Under the pieces are notes generated by a model, which saw nothing but the letters and a program-made list of their open reading frames with translations, ran no database searches and had not been told where the DNA came from. From CAVRUD01 sp963849635 (GTDB lineage Bacteria > Chloroflexota > Chloroflexia > Thermomicrobiales > UBA6265), in the NCBI GenBank assembly GCA_963849635.1, contig CAWKIA010000039.1, positions 62,001 to 126,000 of the forward strand: a DNA stretch of 64,000 bases. The letters are read 5' to 3'. Below are positions 44,428-52,744 of the stretch, piece by piece. Both the position numbers and the translations under genes were made by a program. Positions within the stretch are counted from its first letter, which is position 1, and each line of letters begins with the position of its first letter.

Positions 44428-46233
44428 TTGACGAAGTGGCTTTCCGATCGTCCTTCCCTTCACGTCGCGACTACCGTTGGAGGGCTTGTGTCCAGTCCGT
44501 TGCCGTCGCTTGTCTCCAACGCCCCAATCTGGATAGAGCCGGAACCGATTGACTCCGACCTGTTGGCGCTGCATCGTGACCCTCTGATCGCAGAGCTCCT
44601 GGTCCGGCGCGGCTTTTCCGATATTGCCAGTGCCGCCAATTTTGTGCGTGTCAGACCCACTCCGGGATTGGTTCCGGAAAAAGTGCCTGGGATGGCGGCC
44701 GCCATCGAGCGCGTCTGTGCCGCCATCGATGCGAGTGAACGGATCGCTATTTTCGGCGACTATGACGCCGATGGGATCACCGCGACCGCCATCTTGACAC
44801 TCGCTCTGACTGCTTCGATATCGGACAAACACCTGATCACGGCGCGCTTGCCGCGCCGTGACGAGGGCTACGGCCTGCGGCCGGATGTCATCGACGAGAT
44901 CGCGGATGGTGGGGCTGACCTACTCATCGCAGTGGATTGCGGCAGTTCCGATCACGAGGCAGTCGCCCGTGCCCGCGCCCGCGGTCTGGATGTGGTTATC
45001 CTCGACCACCACAAGATGCGCGATGGCGGCCCCGAGGGGGCGATCGTTGCATCGACCCGCGTGTCTGGAGACGTGGACTCTGACTACAACGATTTGACCG
45101 GTGCGGGGCTTGCCTACCTCCTGGTCGTCGGGTTGGCCCGGCACGGGCACAATGTCGCACCGAGCGGCGAGAGCGAATCGAGCTATCTCGATCTGGTCGC
45201 AATCGGCACCATCGCCGATGTCGCCTCATTAGCTGGGATCAACCGCCCGCTCGTGCGTGCAGGTATCCAGCGGATCAACGAGCGTCCCCGAATTGGAGTT
45301 GAACGTCTTTTGAGCCGGATTGGCGTAGAGGTCGGGCAGACTACCGCCAGGTCGATCGCCTTCAAAGTCGCGCCGCGCCTCAATGCAGCCGGGCGGATCG
45401 CCGATCCGAGCCCGGCACTCGACCTCCTCCTGGCGACCAACAGGGTTGAGGCGGACCAACTCGTCTCTAAAATCGAGCAGTTCAACGAGCGCCGCAAGGT
45501 GGAAAGCCGCCGGATCGAAGAACTGGCCGAAGCCCAGATCGCGGCCCGAACTGACCTCGCTGACTCAACGCTGCTCGTTTGCTCCGGAGCTGGCTGGCCG
45601 GCAGGGCTTCTCGGTGTTGTCGCGTCGCGGCTGGCAGAGCGCTATGGCCGTCCCGCCATCGTACTGACGGATCACGATGGCGTCAGCAGCGGTTCCGCCC
45701 GATCGGTGCAAGGGATCGACATAACAGAGGCCCTAAGTGGCGCGGGGCCGATCATCGAGCGATTTGGCGGTCACAGTCAGGCTGCCGGCCTGTCGATCGC
45801 CACGGCGAATATCTCCAGCCTGACTGAGCACCTCGGTGCCTGGATCGGAACCAAGGGAATCGACGTACCGATCGTTCCGACGATCAAGCTCGACGCCGAG
45901 TTGCCCAAACGACGCTTGAAGTTGGACGCAGTCAACACCCTCAGTGAGTTAGAGCCGTTCGGTGAGGGGAACCCGCAGCCGCTCTTCCTGATCCGAGACG
46001 TGGCGGTGCGCGACTACGCGACCATGGGAAACGATCGTAGCCATCTCCGTATTACCGTTGATACCGGCGATGGCCTTGTCAAGGTTGTGATGTGGGGCGC
46101 TGCGCATCGCTCCCGGGAACTGCTCTTCCAGCCCCGGATCGACATCGCGGCAACGATCGATGCCGATCATTGGAACGGCAAAGTTCGGCTCCACGTCGAG
46201 GCGCGAGATTTTCGGGCAGCACGATCCGGGTAA
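44428..46233 (+). CDS. recJ: single-stranded-DNA-specific exonuclease RecJ
   Basis: This protein of up to 601 residues has the DHH phosphoesterase motifs (GDYDADGITATAIL, DHHKMRDGG, AVDCGSSDHE) and a DHHA1 domain (GWPAGLLGVVASRLAERYGRP, ERFGGHSQAAGL). A C-terminal OB fold (SELEPFGEGNPQPLFLI) follows. RecJ degrades 5' single-stranded ends in recombination and repair. The annotated TTG start at 44428 has no clear ribosome binding site. A GTG at 44488 follows GGAGGG by only three bases. The true start is therefore uncertain within 60 bases. It is convergent with lon, 13 bases away. Confidence 0.92.
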   Translation: MTKWLSDRPSLHVATTVGGLVSSPLPSLVSNAPIWIEPEPIDSDLLALHRDPLIAELLVRRGFSDIASAANFVRVRPTPGLVPEKVPGMAAAIERVCAAIDASERIAIFGDYDADGITATAILTLALTASISDKHLITARLPRRDEGYGLRPDVIDEIADGGADLLIAVDCGSSDHEAVARARARGLDVVILDHHKMRDGGPEGAIVASTRVSGDVDSDYNDLTGAGLAYLLVVGLARHGHNVAPSGESESSYLDLVAIGTIADVASLAGINRPLVRAGIQRINERPRIGVERLLSRIGVEVGQTTARSIAFKVAPRLNAAGRIADPSPALDLLLATNRVEADQLVSKIEQFNERRKVESRRIEELAEAQIAARTDLADSTLLVCSGAGWPAGLLGVVASRLAERYGRPAIVLTDHDGVSSGSARSVQGIDITEALSGAGPIIERFGGHSQAAGLSIATANISSLTEHLGAWIGTKGIDVPIVPTIKLDAELPKRRLKLDAVNTLSELEPFGEGNPQPLFLIRDVAVRDYATMGNDRSHLRITVDTGDGLVKVVMWGAAHRSRELLFQPRIDIAATIDADHWNGKVRLHVEARDFRAARSG

Positions 46234-46246
46234 ATGACCCCGTGCG

Positions 46247-48679
46247 CTAAACGCTGACGTCCAGTCCGTCGGTGGCCGGCAGGACAAGATCCGCGATGGC
46301 TTCGACCGGTTTGGTGGGATCGTCGAGGAACGCGGCGGCGAGCACTTCGTCCATCGTCGACACGAAGATGAACTCCATCTCCGCTACCACTGGGGCGGGG
46401 ATCTTGTGCAAGTCCCGGCGGTTTTCGGCTGGGGCAATCACACGGCGAATGCCGTGACGGTGAGCCGCTAACGATTTGTCCTTGAGGCCGCCGATGGCGA
46501 GCACTCGACCGCGCAGAGTGATCTCGCCGGTCATCGCCGTGTCGCTGCGCACCGGTTGCCGGATCAGGGCCGAGATCAGAGCGGTGGCCATGGTAATGCC
46601 GGCGCTGGGTCCGTCCTTCGGGGTGGCGCCTTCCGGCAAGTGGATATGGAGGTCCATCTTCTCCTGGAAATCGGGTGAGATGTGCAATTGCTCGGCGCGT
46701 GAGCGAGCGTAGGAGAGGGCTGCCCTGGCTGATTCCTGCATGACATCTCCGGCTCGACCGGTGATCGTCAGATTGCCACGTCCGGGGAGGTTCGCCACCT
46801 CGACCGGGATCAACTCGCCGCCGGCGTCGGTCGTGCCGAGGCCCATGGCGACCCCGATCAGGTTTTCGCCAACCTCGTGCTCGACGCCCCATCTGCGCGG
46901 ACCCAGGTAACGTTCCAGGCGCCCTTCCGTCAGGATTGGCTTGCCGTCATCGGTCGTGCCATCGGCATCGAGCCGGCTGGCTACTGTGTCGCGGGCCAAT
47001 TTCCGGCAAAGGGTGGCAATCTCCCGGTCGAGACCGCGAACGCCGGCCTCTCGCGTGTACTCTCGCACGATCCTGGGCCAGATTCCCTCGGGAACGACCA
47101 GGGCATCTGCCGCCAGGCCGTGCGCCTTTAGTTGCTTCGGCAGCAGGTAGCGCTTGCCGATTTCGACCTTCTCCAACTCGGTGTAGCCGGAGATCTCGAT
47201 GATCTCCATTCGATCCCGAAGCGCCTTCGGGATCTGATAGACATTGTTTGCCGTCGTGATGAACAACACCGTGGAGAGATCGTAGGGCACATCGAGGAAG
47301 TGGTCGGTGAAGGTGTTGTTCTGCTCCGGGTCGAGCACTTCAAGCATGGCTGCCGCGGGATCGCCGCGGTAGTCGGCGGCGAGCTTGTCGATTTCATCCA
47401 GCAGGATGAGCGGATTGATCGTGCCAGCCGTCTTCATCGCGCCGATGATCCGACCTGGCATCGCGCCGATGTAGGTCCGCCGGTGCCCGCGGATATCGGC
47501 TTCATCTCGAACTCCACCGAGGCTGACGCGGACGAAGTTACGACCCATTGCGGTCGCGATCGATCGGCCCAGGCTGGTCTTACCAACACCTGGAGGACCC
47601 GCGAGACAGAGGATCTGGACAGCGTCTGCCTGCCCGGCCGACACGGTGAGCTTACGCACGGCGAGATAATCGAGGATGCGCTCTTTGACGTTCTCAAGGC
47701 CGAAATGGTCGTTGTTGAGGATCTCTTCGGCGGTGCCAAGCTCCAGGCAGTCCTCTGTCCGCTCATGCCACGGAAGCGCCATTAGCGACTCCAGGTACGT
47801 GCGGACGACCGTCGCTTCCGCCGAGACGGGGGGCATGCGCTCCAGGCGCGACAATTCCTTGAGGAGTTTTTCCCGGACGTCGTCCGGGAAGCCGCGCTCG
47901 TTCACCCGGGTGCGCAGCGTCTCGACCTCATTGCCATTTTCGCCGCCGAGTTCGTCGTGAATGGCGCGGAGTTGCTCCCTAAGGAAGTACTCGCGCTGGT
48001 TCTTGTCGATCTGCTCGCGAACGCGCGTCTTGATCTTTTGCTCAAGGAGGGCATTTTCAGTTTCACTGGAGAGGTGGACCGCGATCTCCTCCAAGCGCTT
48101 GAGGGGCGATTGCTCCTCAAGCAACCGCTGGCGGCGGCCAAGGGCAGTCGCTTCACTCAACAGTTGGGTTGCCAGGAGATCGGCCAGATGCCCAGGCTCG
48201 GTGGCCTTGTTGGCCATTTCGAGGACATCTGATGTCAGCCGGCCGGAGGATTCCGAGTACTTGGCAGCCAGGTCCTGGACGTGCCGGACAAACGCGGACG
48301 CCTCCATCGCGTCGTACTCGCCGTCAATCCGCTCGTCGACCGAGACGGTGTAGAACGGTCGAGTTGAATCGAACTGAGCAATCTTGACGCGGCTGATGCC
48401 TTCGAGAACGACCTGAATCTGACCACTTTCCGGTCGTTCGATCTCGTTGATCCGTGCCAGGGTGCCGATCTCAAAGAGGTCCTCTGGCTTCGGGTCTTCG
48501 AGCTGCCCGTCCCGATGGGCCGTAACGACTAGTTGCTGGTCCCGGGTGAGTGATTCCTCGACTGCCTGGATTGAGCGCGATCGTCCCACCAGGAGCGTAA
48601 CGATATTCCGGGGGAAGATCACGACGTTCTTAAGCGGCAGCAGCGGATACCGAGGCGAATAGAGTTCGAAGCGACTCAT
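46247..48679 (-). CDS. lon: ATP-dependent Lon protease
   Basis: This protein of about 810 residues has an N-terminal substrate domain (YPLLPLKNVVIFPRNIVTLLVGR), a AAA+ core with Walker A CLAGPPGVGKTSLGRSIA and Walker B PLILLDEIDKLAADYRGDP, and a C-terminal protease. The catalytic Ser is in PKDGPSAGITMATAL and the Lys in GGLKDKSLAAHRHGIRRV. It degrades misfolded and regulatory proteins. The ATG at 48679 is used, which has AGGGG about nine bases upstream. A stand-alone Lon-N-domain protein is encoded at 20.1 kb. Promoter candidates lie upstream, at 48807-48835 and 48909-48914. Confidence 0.96.
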   Translation of the reverse strand: MSRFELYSPRYPLLPLKNVVIFPRNIVTLLVGRSRSIQAVEESLTRDQQLVVTAHRDGQLEDPKPEDLFEIGTLARINEIERPESGQIQVVLEGISRVKIAQFDSTRPFYTVSVDERIDGEYDAMEASAFVRHVQDLAAKYSESSGRLTSDVLEMANKATEPGHLADLLATQLLSEATALGRRQRLLEEQSPLKRLEEIAVHLSSETENALLEQKIKTRVREQIDKNQREYFLREQLRAIHDELGGENGNEVETLRTRVNERGFPDDVREKLLKELSRLERMPPVSAEATVVRTYLESLMALPWHERTEDCLELGTAEEILNNDHFGLENVKERILDYLAVRKLTVSAGQADAVQILCLAGPPGVGKTSLGRSIATAMGRNFVRVSLGGVRDEADIRGHRRTYIGAMPGRIIGAMKTAGTINPLILLDEIDKLAADYRGDPAAAMLEVLDPEQNNTFTDHFLDVPYDLSTVLFITTANNVYQIPKALRDRMEIIEISGYTELEKVEIGKRYLLPKQLKAHGLAADALVVPEGIWPRIVREYTREAGVRGLDREIATLCRKLARDTVASRLDADGTTDDGKPILTEGRLERYLGPRRWGVEHEVGENLIGVAMGLGTTDAGGELIPVEVANLPGRGNLTITGRAGDVMQESARAALSYARSRAEQLHISPDFQEKMDLHIHLPEGATPKDGPSAGITMATALISALIRQPVRSDTAMTGEITLRGRVLAIGGLKDKSLAAHRHGIRRVIAPAENRRDLHKIPAPVVAEMEFIFVSTMDEVLAAAFLDDPTKPVEAIADLVLPATDGLDVSV

Positions 48680-48806
48680 TGGCATTGGCCCCTGGTTCGA
48701 TTTCCGAGAACGAGTCCGAGCGTGCGACGACAACACCAAAGTTCACGACTGCGCCCGCGCGGGGCGTGCCGGCGAGGTGGGGCACTCTGCGTCTGTTGAA
48801 TGCCGG

Positions 48807-48835
48807 GATCATACCGCAGGCTAAAGGTTTGTCGC
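48807..48835 (-). promoter_or_regulatory. candidate lon promoter
   Basis: On the minus strand a TATGAT box, about 130 bases before the lon ATG, is preceded at 16 bases by GCGACA. The resulting leader would be about 120 nucleotides. A second TATAAT lies at 48909-48914, just past the stop of the phospholipase D-like gene. I cannot tell which is used, and the boundaries given are approximate. Confidence 0.35.
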
Positions 48836-48908
48836 TAGCGGCTCCGGCGGGTGCTAGTGTCGCGGCCAGGACCTCCCAGGTAGCGATAAGGTGCGTACGT
48901 TCGCAGGT

Positions 48909-48914
48909 ATTATA
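48909..48914 (-). promoter_or_regulatory. -10 element (TATAAT) upstream of lon
   Basis: A perfect TATAAT on the minus strand lies 16 bases downstream of the PLD-like stop codon and about 230 bases before lon. No matching -35 box is seen. Confidence 0.4.
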
Positions 48915-48929
48915 CTCATCTTCGCGGGA

Positions 48930-50048
48930 TTAGGCAGTGGAGACGCTGCGATAGCGGTCGGCGAGCCGATGCGCGTAGTCGACGGTCCTGTCCGCCAGTG
49001 CCGCGGACGCGATCGACAGCACATTTTCGGCATTCGCCTGGGCAGCGTGTGAAAAATTATGCGAGCCGGTCAACACTGTGTCGTCGACGACGAGTGTCTT
49101 GACATGGAGAAAGTTGTGCGACTGCCCGGGCCGGTACGGCGTGCTGGGCTTGCCAACCAAATTTCCATAGGCGATCACATCCTGAACGGCCTGGATCTTC
49201 CAGGCGAGATCTTCACGCTCGCTCCACTGATGGAGCACGCCCGCCATCTGGGTGCCGTCGTAGACCCCCGTGATGTCGATCCTGCCCCGGGCAACGTGAT
49301 CGGCCAGGGCGCCTAGCAGCCGGCTGGACGTGAACAGCATCGAGCAAATGACGATTCGCGATGTCGCCCGGGCGACCCGCTTCGCGATCAGTTCGTTGAT
49401 CGCCTGCCCTTGTCCCGGAGAGAAGTCGACATCCGTTGGGGCTGGAGCGCCTTCGTATATCAATTCGTGGGGAGCGGTCGCGAACTTGCCGCTGGCCTCG
49501 ACCCGGCCGCTGGACCAGAGTTGATCGAAGTCGCGCTTAAAATCACGGGCAAGCTCCGCTGAGGCGAGGGTCACGATCATGTTTTCCATTCGGTGCATGG
49601 AATCGTCACTCAAATTGAGTGAGCCAGTCCATACTCGTTGCCCATCGACGATCACGTACTTGTGATGCATCAACGCGCGCATTCCGGTGATGGCCCGAAT
49701 TGACGTATGTGGGAGTCCTAGTTCCCCAATGCGCTCATGGGTCGTCACCGGCACGGGCTCCAGGCCGAGCGCCTCGACATCCTCGATTGTTTCTGGTTTA
49801 TCGCCTGCGTCGTAGACGACCCGGATCCGCACTCCGGATTTTGCCCGCGCGGCCAGGGCGTCGCGGAGGATCGCCGCCGGCCCATCAGTCAGCCGGCAGT
49901 CATAGATGGCGACGTCGATGGTCTGCCTGGCCGTCTCTATGAACCCGGCGAGTTGACCAGCGGTCTCCACGGCGGGTTGGCCATTCTCCTCCAGAAAGAT
50001 GACACCAATCGTATCGTGGTCAGGTGGATGTGCCATTCGATTCCCCAT
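48930..50048 (-). CDS. phospholipase D-like phosphodiesterase
   Basis: This 372-residue protein has two HKD motifs: MHHKYVIVDGQRVWTGSLNLSDDS in the first half, and LHVKTLVVDDTVLTGSHNFS (H-x-K with the Asp) in the second. It has no signal peptide or membrane helix, so it is probably cytoplasmic. Members act on phospholipids, or as nucleases or tyrosyl-DNA phosphodiesterases. The pattern of two HKD repeats in a 370-residue protein fits several of these, so the substrate is open. It has its own promoter region and is followed by lon. Confidence 0.82.
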   Translation of the reverse strand: MGNRMAHPPDHDTIGVIFLEENGQPAVETAGQLAGFIETARQTIDVAIYDCRLTDGPAAILRDALAARAKSGVRIRVVYDAGDKPETIEDVEALGLEPVPVTTHERIGELGLPHTSIRAITGMRALMHHKYVIVDGQRVWTGSLNLSDDSMHRMENMIVTLASAELARDFKRDFDQLWSSGRVEASGKFATAPHELIYEGAPAPTDVDFSPGQGQAINELIAKRVARATSRIVICSMLFTSSRLLGALADHVARGRIDITGVYDGTQMAGVLHQWSEREDLAWKIQAVQDVIAYGNLVGKPSTPYRPGQSHNFLHVKTLVVDDTVLTGSHNFSHAAQANAENVLSIASAALADRTVDYAHRLADRYRSVSTA

Positions 50049-50156
50049 TCGGACTCACCAGGAGGACCATATGACCAGTTGCTCGTTTGGTACACTCCGG
50101 AGAGATTAGCGTGTTAAGCGGCTCCCAAAATGGGGATCGGATGATCGGAAGAGGAT

Positions 50157-50651
50157 ATGCCAACAGTTTTTGATCGCAAGGAAGCGTCGACGGCGACCTC
50201 CGAGACCGAAGAGTTGCTCCGGGCTGATGCCGGCGATGTCAATGCGACATCGGTGCGTCTGGAACGGTCCGGCGCCGATGCCATCCACGCCGAGCGAGTC
50301 ACGTTGGACCGCTCCGGCGCTCGCTCGATTGAGGCCAAATCTGCCCAACTCGACCGTAGCGGTGTCATGCGCCTGACCGCCGACAATGCGGTGATCCACG
50401 CCGGTTCCGCCGCGATCGTGAACGCCAAGGAGGCCCGGGTCTCCAAGAGCCGGGTTTTCGTGCTTCGATCCGACTCGACCAAACTCGAGCCTGGCGCCAA
50501 GGTGCTCCTGCATATCGGCCGCACAGTCGAGTCCCCTAACTCTTCAGTTGCTGGTGGCACTGCGGCTGGAGCGGCACTCGGAGCGCTGGCGATGGCGATT
50601 GTCGCCGTGATCGTCAGGGCGGCCACTCGCGGCGGGCGAAGAGCGTCCTGA
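50157..50651 (+). CDS. beta-solenoid repeat protein with C-terminal membrane helix
   Basis: In this 164-residue protein, residues about 25-115 are five or six repeats of about 15-16 residues. Typical units are SVRLERSGADAIHA, RVTLDRSGARSIEA and SAQLDRSGVMRLTA. Valine/leucine strands alternate with LxRSG turns, as in right-handed beta-solenoids. A glycine/alanine-rich helix near the C-terminus (GGTAAGAALGALAMAIVAVIV) is a likely membrane anchor. It resembles the polymer-forming bactofilin layout loosely but I do not recognise the family. The next gene is a small membrane protein on the same strand. Confidence 0.65.
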   Translation: MPTVFDRKEASTATSETEELLRADAGDVNATSVRLERSGADAIHAERVTLDRSGARSIEAKSAQLDRSGVMRLTADNAVIHAGSAAIVNAKEARVSKSRVFVLRSDSTKLEPGAKVLLHIGRTVESPNSSVAGGTAAGAALGALAMAIVAVIVRAATRGGRRAS

Positions 50652-50700
50652 CGTCACGGTTTGCGGAATTGTCCAAAATGACTGCTTGCTGAGAGGTTGT

Positions 50701-51006
50701 ATGAGCGCATTGACGCGGCTGATGAAATTTGGTCTGGGCGGGATGGTTGGCGCTGCAATCGGTGGCGCAGCCACGTATTTTCTCGCTCCCCAAAGTGGAA
50801 ATGAGCTCACGGGTAAGATCCACGCCAGAGTTGCCGAGGCGAAGCTGGCCGGCGCAGAAGCCCAGGCCCAAACCGAGCAGGCATTGATCAACCGCTTCAG
50901 GGCGAGGGTCCACGATCACGCCGCGCTGACCGCCACGGAGATGTCGGCGCGCTCGGCGGTGACTAAGGCCGCTCAGGATGTTGCGGTCGCGGGAACCTCC
51001 TCCTAG
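50701..51006 (+). CDS. YtxH-like small membrane protein
   Basis: This 101-residue protein has one glycine-rich membrane helix at the N-terminus (LMKFGLGGMVGAAIGGAATYFLAP) followed by QSGNELTGKIHARVAEAKLAG and a helical cytoplasmic tail. This matches the YtxH/DUF883-like group of small stress-associated proteins. GAGAGG lies about five bases before the ATG at 50701. It may be transcribed with the beta-solenoid gene 49 bases upstream. Function is not established. Confidence 0.7.
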   Translation: MSALTRLMKFGLGGMVGAAIGGAATYFLAPQSGNELTGKIHARVAEAKLAGAEAQAQTEQALINRFRARVHDHAALTATEMSARSAVTKAAQDVAVAGTSS

Positions 51007-51056
51007 TTGGCCGATCAATCTCGTGGGATTTGCCCAGAACCGGTATGCTCCTGTTC

Positions 51057-52205
51057 ATGAGCAGTGGGCCTCCACCATTCCGGGTAACGACTGTTGGGAT
51101 TGTTGGCGCGGGGCAACTCGCCCGCATGACCCTGCCCGTCGCTGAGTCGCTAGCGATCGACATCAAGCTCCTCTCCGAGCGGGATGACGACAGCGCCGCA
51201 CTCGTCGGCAAGCATGTCGAGCTCGGTTCGCCTCAATCTCTCAGCGATCTACGCCAGTTTGCGATCGGATGTGACGTCGTGACGTTCGACCACGAGCTGG
51301 TCAACGCGGACGCAATCAAGACGCTTCAAGACGAGGGGCACGTGATCCGGCCATCGGCGGATGTCGTCGCCCTAGTCCAGGACAAGCTCGCCCAACGTGA
51401 ATTGATGCGATCTCTTGACCTCCCCATTCCCGCCTTCGAGGTCGTCAACGGCGCCTCGACAATTGAGTCGTTTTCCGCGGCCCACGGCTGGCCCCTTGTG
51501 GCAAAGACAATTCGGGGCGGATACGACGGGCGCGGTGTATGGGTTCTACGCGACGACCATGAGGCCCACCAACTTCTGAACAGTGTGGGAGCCAGTGCCG
51601 GAATCCTCTTCGAGGAATGGATTCCAATCGACCGGGAGGTCGCGTCGATTGTCGCGCGACGGCCAAATGGCGAGATGGCGGTTTATCCGCTCGTCGAGAC
51701 GGTCCAAGTCGATGGGATTTGCCACGAGTTGAGGGCGCCGGCTGGCGAGAATGACGGAATCATCGAAGCGGCACGTGAGATAGCGCAGACGATCGCCGAG
51801 GCGATTCGGCTCGAAGGACTGCTCGCCGTCGAGCTGTTCGTTTCCGGTGGCCGGTTGATCGTCAATGAACTGGCCGCCAGGCCGCACAACTCGGGACACT
51901 TCACGATCGAGGGCTGCCGGACATCGCAGTTTGCCCAGCACGTGCGGGCAGTTCTTGATCTGCCATTGGGAGACACCAACCTCACCGCTCCAGCGGTGGC
52001 AACGGTGAACGTCCTTGGTGGATCGGAACCCGTCGATCCGCGCTCCAGACTCCCAGCCGCCCTTCGTGTCCCTGGGTGTACTCCCCACCTCTATGGCAAA
52101 GGGTATCGACCGGGGCGCAAGTTGGGGCACGTCACCGCCATTGGTGAAGATCCAGACGAGACCATGGCTAGGGCTCGGACACGCCGCAAAGCTGCTGGTC
52201 AGTAG
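51057..52205 (+). CDS. purK: N5-carboxyaminoimidazole ribonucleotide synthase
   Basis: This protein of about 382 residues belongs to the ATP-grasp family. It starts near TVGIVGAGQLARMTLPVA (Rossmann-like), and then has LVAKTIRGGYDGRGVWVL and ILFEEWIPIDREVASIVA. The C-terminal NELAARPHNSGHFTIEGCRTSQF block is diagnostic for PurK. It carboxylates AIR with ATP and bicarbonate in purine synthesis. The start is uncertain: an upstream TTG at 51030 and an ATG at 51045 are in frame. The ATG at 51057 fits family N-termini. purE follows 16 bases later. Confidence 0.95.
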   Translation: MSSGPPPFRVTTVGIVGAGQLARMTLPVAESLAIDIKLLSERDDDSAALVGKHVELGSPQSLSDLRQFAIGCDVVTFDHELVNADAIKTLQDEGHVIRPSADVVALVQDKLAQRELMRSLDLPIPAFEVVNGASTIESFSAAHGWPLVAKTIRGGYDGRGVWVLRDDHEAHQLLNSVGASAGILFEEWIPIDREVASIVARRPNGEMAVYPLVETVQVDGICHELRAPAGENDGIIEAAREIAQTIAEAIRLEGLLAVELFVSGGRLIVNELAARPHNSGHFTIEGCRTSQFAQHVRAVLDLPLGDTNLTAPAVATVNVLGGSEPVDPRSRLPAALRVPGCTPHLYGKGYRPGRKLGHVTAIGEDPDETMARARTRRKAAGQ

Positions 52206-52221
52206 CGAGGAGTAGGGTTGG

Positions 52222-52737
52222 GTGACTGAGCGGTCGGGCACGCCGCTGGTTGGCGTAGCGATGGGAAGCGATTCTGATCTGCCAGTGATGCAGGCAGCAA
52301 TTGATGCCCTGGCAGAGTTTGCAATCCCGTATGAGGTCCGGATTCTTTCCGCCCACCGCACACCGGATGAGATGCTCGCTTACGCCCGGTCCGCGTCCGA
52401 ACGCGGACTAAAAGTGATTATCGCCGGAGCAGGCGGGGCCGCTCACCTTCCCGGGATGCTGGCATCGGCCACGCCGCTGCCGGTGATCGGCGTCCCAGTT
52501 CCTATCACCCAGCTAAATGGACTGGACGCCCTGCTCTCGATCGTGCAAATGCCAGGGGGAATCCCGGTGGCCACCGTCGCGATCGGTGGCGCCCGCAACG
52601 CCGGACTGCTCGCGGTCAGGATTCTCGGGACCTGGGATCTGGCCCTGCGCGAGCAAATGGCGGACTTCCAGGCCGAACTCGCAAACACGGTCCGGTCAAA
52701 AGACCGGACCGTGCAAGCGCAATTCAACCAGGGCTGA
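52222..52737 (+). CDS. purE: N5-carboxyaminoimidazole ribonucleotide mutase
   Basis: This 171-residue class I PurE converts N5-CAIR to CAIR. It contains VAMGSDSDLPVMQAAIDAL, RILSAHRTPDEMLAYA and AGAGGAAHLPGMLASATPLP, all of which contact the substrate. The start is GTG with a GAGGAG sequence 10 to 15 bases upstream. It is co-transcribed with purK. The 3' part of the coding sequence contains a very strong hairpin (52686-52713). Confidence 0.96.
   Translation: MTERSGTPLVGVAMGSDSDLPVMQAAIDALAEFAIPYEVRILSAHRTPDEMLAYARSASERGLKVIIAGAGGAAHLPGMLASATPLPVIGVPVPITQLNGLDALLSIVQMPGGIPVATVAIGGARNAGLLAVRILGTWDLALREQMADFQAELANTVRSKDRTVQAQFNQG
52686..52713 (+). other. 12-bp perfect hairpin inside the 3' end of purE
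   Basis: CACGGTCCGGTC, an AAAA loop, and the exact reverse complement lie in the last 50 bases of the purE coding region. No T run follows. It could protect the purKE mRNA 3' end or help end transcription before the convergent pyrG. Confidence 0.5.
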
Positions 52738-52744
52738 GACGGAG

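Noticed and set aside
48630..48812. 60-codon minus-strand frame over the lon leader and start
   Set aside because: Its second half is a shadow of lon in another frame. A TATGAT promoter box lies at its start.
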